Source of the DNA: Dyadobacter subterraneus
GTDB taxonomy: Bacteria; Bacteroidota; Bacteroidia; Cytophagales; Spirosomataceae
DNA length: 64,000 nt
Assembly: GCF_015221875.1 (NCBI RefSeq)
Contig: NZ_JACYGY010000002.1
Span: forward strand, 1,487,573 to 1,551,572
Direction: 5' to 3'
This document shows, in pieces, positions 61,994 through 64,000 of this stretch (within the stretch, counting starts at the first letter, position 1; every line of letters starts with the position of its first letter). Made by a program: the position numbers and the translations under genes. Below the pieces are notes generated by a model. That model worked only from the letters and a program-made list of their open reading frames with translations, made no database searches and was not told the origin of the DNA.

Positions 61994-63439
61994 TTGAAAG
62001 AGTACCCGACGCTGACCGAGATACAAAATGATTTGCGTGGAGGAGGTTTAACCTGCGTGCAGTTGGTAAATCATTATTTGGAACGGATTGAGTCCAATGC
62101 CCATTTAAATGCTTTCCTTGAAGTTTATTCGGAAGAAGCGCTCAGCTTGGCTTCTGAAATCGATATCAAGATCCGGAATGGAACTGCCGGGAAACTTGCG
62201 GGACTTGTTGTTGGATTAAAAGATGTCCTTTCTCATAAAGGACATGGCGTACAAGCCGGAAGCAAGATTTTAGATTCCTACATAGCTCCTTACAATGCTA
62301 CTGCCGTGCAGCGTCTTCTGGATGAAGATGCAATTGTTATTGGCCGTCAGAATTGTGATGAATTTGCTATGGGTTCCTCCAATGAAAGCTCATACTTCGG
62401 ACCTGTTTTAAATGCGGCTGATAATTCCAAAGTGCCGGGTGGTTCTTCGGGAGGTTCTGCTGTGGCGGTTCAGGCCGGACTTTGTCATGCATCTATTGGA
62501 AGTGATACGGGTGGATCAGTTCGCCAGCCTGCTGCTTTTTGTGGTGTTGTGGGGTTGAAACCGTCTTACGGGCGTGTTTCGCGTTACGGACTTATTGCTT
62601 ATGCTTCATCTTTCGATTCTATCGGTCCGATCACCAAAAATATTGAAGACGCTGCCCTAATTCTGGAAGTCATGGCCGGAGGTGATGATTTTGATAGTAC
62701 AGTTTCTGTAAAACCGGTGCCTTCTTATTCCAAAAATCTTGATTGGAATGGCAAAGCTAAAATCGGCTATATTCGCGATACAATTGAAAATGAATCTATT
62801 GCACCTGAAATTCGTGAACAAACATTAGAAGTTCTAAATCGTTTGCGCGCGCAGGGACACGAGGTGACTCCGGTGGAAATGCCTTTGCTGGATTATTTAC
62901 TGCCAACTTATTATATTCTTACAACTGCCGAGGCAAGTTCAAATTTATCAAGATTTGATGGCGTCCGATATGGCCACAGATCCGCTGTTACAGGAGATTT
63001 GGAGGCACTTTACAAGAATTCCAGAACAGAAGGTTTTGGTGACGAAGTGAGGAGAAGAATATTATTAGGTACTTTTGTTTTGAGTGCAAATTATTATGAC
63101 GCATACTATACCAAGGCGCAACGCGTTAGAAGATTGGTGCGGGAAGAAACCGAACGCTTTTTCGGGTCGTTTGATTTTCTGATTTCTCCTGTAACACCAA
63201 CAACTGCGTTCACGATTGGAGAGAAAACAGAAGATCCCTTACAAATGTATCTTGCCGATATATTTACTGTACAGGCTAACGTTGTGGGAAATCCTGCGGT
63301 TTCTATTCCTAATGGCGTCGATAAAGATGGTATGCCAATCGGTATTCAGATCATGGCTCCGTTTTTTGAAGAGCAAAAGATGCTTTCATTTGCAAATCAT
63401 CTTTCATTAATTTTAAAAGAAAATATTTTAGAGGCGTAA
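61994..63439 (+). CDS. gatA: Aspartyl/glutamyl-tRNA amidotransferase subunit A
   Basis: GatA is the amidase that makes ammonia from glutamine for amidation of Glu-tRNA-Gln or Asp-tRNA-Asn. The 481-residue protein has the amidase catalytic triad Lys76 (GLKDVL), Ser151 (GGSSGGSAVAV) and Ser175 (SDTGGSVRQPA). The start is a TTG at 61994. No in-frame ATG lies nearby, and the residues from the TTG onward match the family N-terminus (KEYPTLTEI). GatB and GatC are not in the window. It follows the tatA terminator by 28 bp, so its own promoter must lie in or near that hairpin. Confidence 0.93.
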   Translation: MKEYPTLTEIQNDLRGGGLTCVQLVNHYLERIESNAHLNAFLEVYSEEALSLASEIDIKIRNGTAGKLAGLVVGLKDVLSHKGHGVQAGSKILDSYIAPYNATAVQRLLDEDAIVIGRQNCDEFAMGSSNESSYFGPVLNAADNSKVPGGSSGGSAVAVQAGLCHASIGSDTGGSVRQPAAFCGVVGLKPSYGRVSRYGLIAYASSFDSIGPITKNIEDAALILEVMAGGDDFDSTVSVKPVPSYSKNLDWNGKAKIGYIRDTIENESIAPEIREQTLEVLNRLRAQGHEVTPVEMPLLDYLLPTYYILTTAEASSNLSRFDGVRYGHRSAVTGDLEALYKNSRTEGFGDEVRRRILLGTFVLSANYYDAYYTKAQRVRRLVREETERFFGSFDFLISPVTPTTAFTIGEKTEDPLQMYLADIFTVQANVVGNPAVSIPNGVDKDGMPIGIQIMAPFFEEQKMLSFANHLSLILKENILEA

Positions 63440-63455
63440 TTTACCTGCGGAATAC

Positions 63456-63463
63456 TAACTTTG
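63456..63463 (+). promoter_or_regulatory. Possible -7 element before the lytic transglycosylase gene
   Basis: TAACTTTG is a consensus match just after the gatA stop. It would give a leader over 200 bases long and has no good -33 element. Confidence 0.25.
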
Positions 63464-63509
63464 TTCCGATTTGAGTCAAAAATTGAAATTAGGAAAAACC
63501 AAATTTGTA

Positions 63510-63540
63510 TTATTTCACACCAGTGTTTAGTGTAAAATAA
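63510..63540. other. Imperfect hairpin downstream of gatA
   Basis: TTATTTCACAC at 63510-63520 pairs with GTGTAAAATAA at 63530-63540, with one mismatch. No good T-tract follows on the plus strand. It could be a weak gatA terminator or part of the leader of the next gene. Confidence 0.35.
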
Positions 63541-63686
63541 TTGTGCCAGTAGTAGATAGTTTTTTAAAATTGATACCAATCATTCTAAAAAATTATAAAT
63601 AGTATGTCATTTTTCTATAAAGTATTCATCATCAGACATTGACTATTTGATAACAGGAATTGACTAACCATCAAAAAGCATAATTA

Positions 63687-64000
63687 ATGAGGATTTCAAA
63701 GAGAGTATTGTGGCTTGGAGCCGTGTGTGTGGGAATGTGGAATTCGCCGGTTATGGCGACAATACAACAAGAGAAATTAGGAATTATTGGTCCGGATACG
63801 CTAGGGATAGCGGCGGCAGCTGATGAAAATACTGACATTCCTATGCTTCCAACTGTGGAGGAAATTGGTTTGACACCAGCTATTCCTGAGGAACTGTTAC
63901 GCGAGCGATTCGCGAAACTGGAAAAGTCAATTCCGTTGACATATCATAAGTCTTCCCACGAATTTGTGGAATACTTTATCTACAAAAAGACAAAGTTCAC
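63687..64000 (+). CDS. Probable MltD-type lytic transglycosylase, 3' partial
   Basis: The gene starts with ATG at 63687 and runs off the window. The 104 visible residues begin with a signal peptide (MRISKRVLWLGAVCVGMWNS) and an alanine-rich linker, then RERFAKLEKSIPLTYHKSSH and FVEYFIYKKTKF. The 'LEKSIPLTYH...EYFIYKKTKF' pattern precedes the catalytic SLT domain in Bacteroidota MltD-like lytic transglycosylases. Such enzymes cleave peptidoglycan glycan strands in the periplasm. The catalytic domain and any LysM repeats lie outside the window, so this is an inference from the N-terminal part. Confidence 0.7.
   Translation, partial: MRISKRVLWLGAVCVGMWNSPVMATIQQEKLGIIGPDTLGIAAAADENTDIPMLPTVEEIGLTPAIPEELLRERFAKLEKSIPLTYHKSSHEFVEYFIYKKTKF

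Noticed and set aside
1..64000. CRISPR array, prophage, integrative element or insertion sequence
   Set aside because: No regularly spaced repeats, transposase, integrase or phage structural genes were seen. The Uma2-like gene alone is not evidence of a mobile element.

Overview
The window is ordinary chromosomal DNA from a member of the Bacteroidota, most likely a Cytophagales species close to Dyadobacter. This rests on four SusC/SusD or CarboxypepD_reg-type TonB receptor loci, Bacteroidota promoter elements (TAnnTTTG with an upstream TTG), very weak Shine-Dalgarno signals, a stand-alone small TatA, and the overall look of the proteins. No rRNA, convincing tRNA, CRISPR array, phage or insertion sequence was seen.

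Layout. Positions 1-4888 hold the end of a UreH/NicO-like membrane protein, a TonB-dependent receptor, a class II cyclic nucleotide phosphodiesterase-like metallo-hydrolase and a DUF72 protein. Positions 4976-10252 hold a cupin and an orphan SusC/SusD pair without enzymes. After a 0.6 kb gene-poor gap and a secreted protein of unknown function, positions 12121-22550 form a beta-mannan utilization locus read leftwards: SusC, SusD, GH26 mannanase, sodium:solute symporter, GH130 mannosylglucose phosphorylase and cellobiose 2-epimerase. The predicted flow is mannan to mannobiose, epimerization to mannosyl-glucose, then phosphorolysis to mannose 1-phosphate and glucose.

Positions 23137-41930 are mostly housekeeping genes: ilvE, a corrinoid adenosyltransferase, a long QueA-like protein, a Uma2-like protein with an altered active site, a GH43-type secreted glycosidase, tyrS, a Tat-signal metallophosphoesterase, recX, three glycosyltransferases, nrdB, a GNAT acetyltransferase, corA, an MFS exporter, a YigZ-family protein and thiamine pyrophosphokinase.

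Positions 41934-55222 contain an M1 peptidase and a Kelch protein followed by a probable beta-1,2-glucan locus: two tandem GH144 enzymes, SusD, SusC and a one-protein membrane sensor/LuxR-type regulator. The glucan susC has the best promoter in the window. A 9-bp direct repeat with an 11-bp period sits directly upstream of its -33 element and is a strong candidate site for the adjacent regulator. The mannan susC has its own, different set of three 12-bp sites with no regulator gene nearby.

Positions 55303-64000 carry a porin-like protein, a CarboxypepD_reg TonB receptor, mdh, a YkvA-family protein, tatA, gatA and the start of a probable MltD-type lytic transglycosylase. Each of the three susD genes is followed by a hairpin terminator, so susCD and the downstream enzymes are probably expressed at different levels.

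I did not find a wholly unprecedented system. The best candidates for new biology are the regulatory sites of the two polysaccharide loci, the foldable leader of the corrinoid adenosyltransferase, and the Uma2-like and QueA-like variants.
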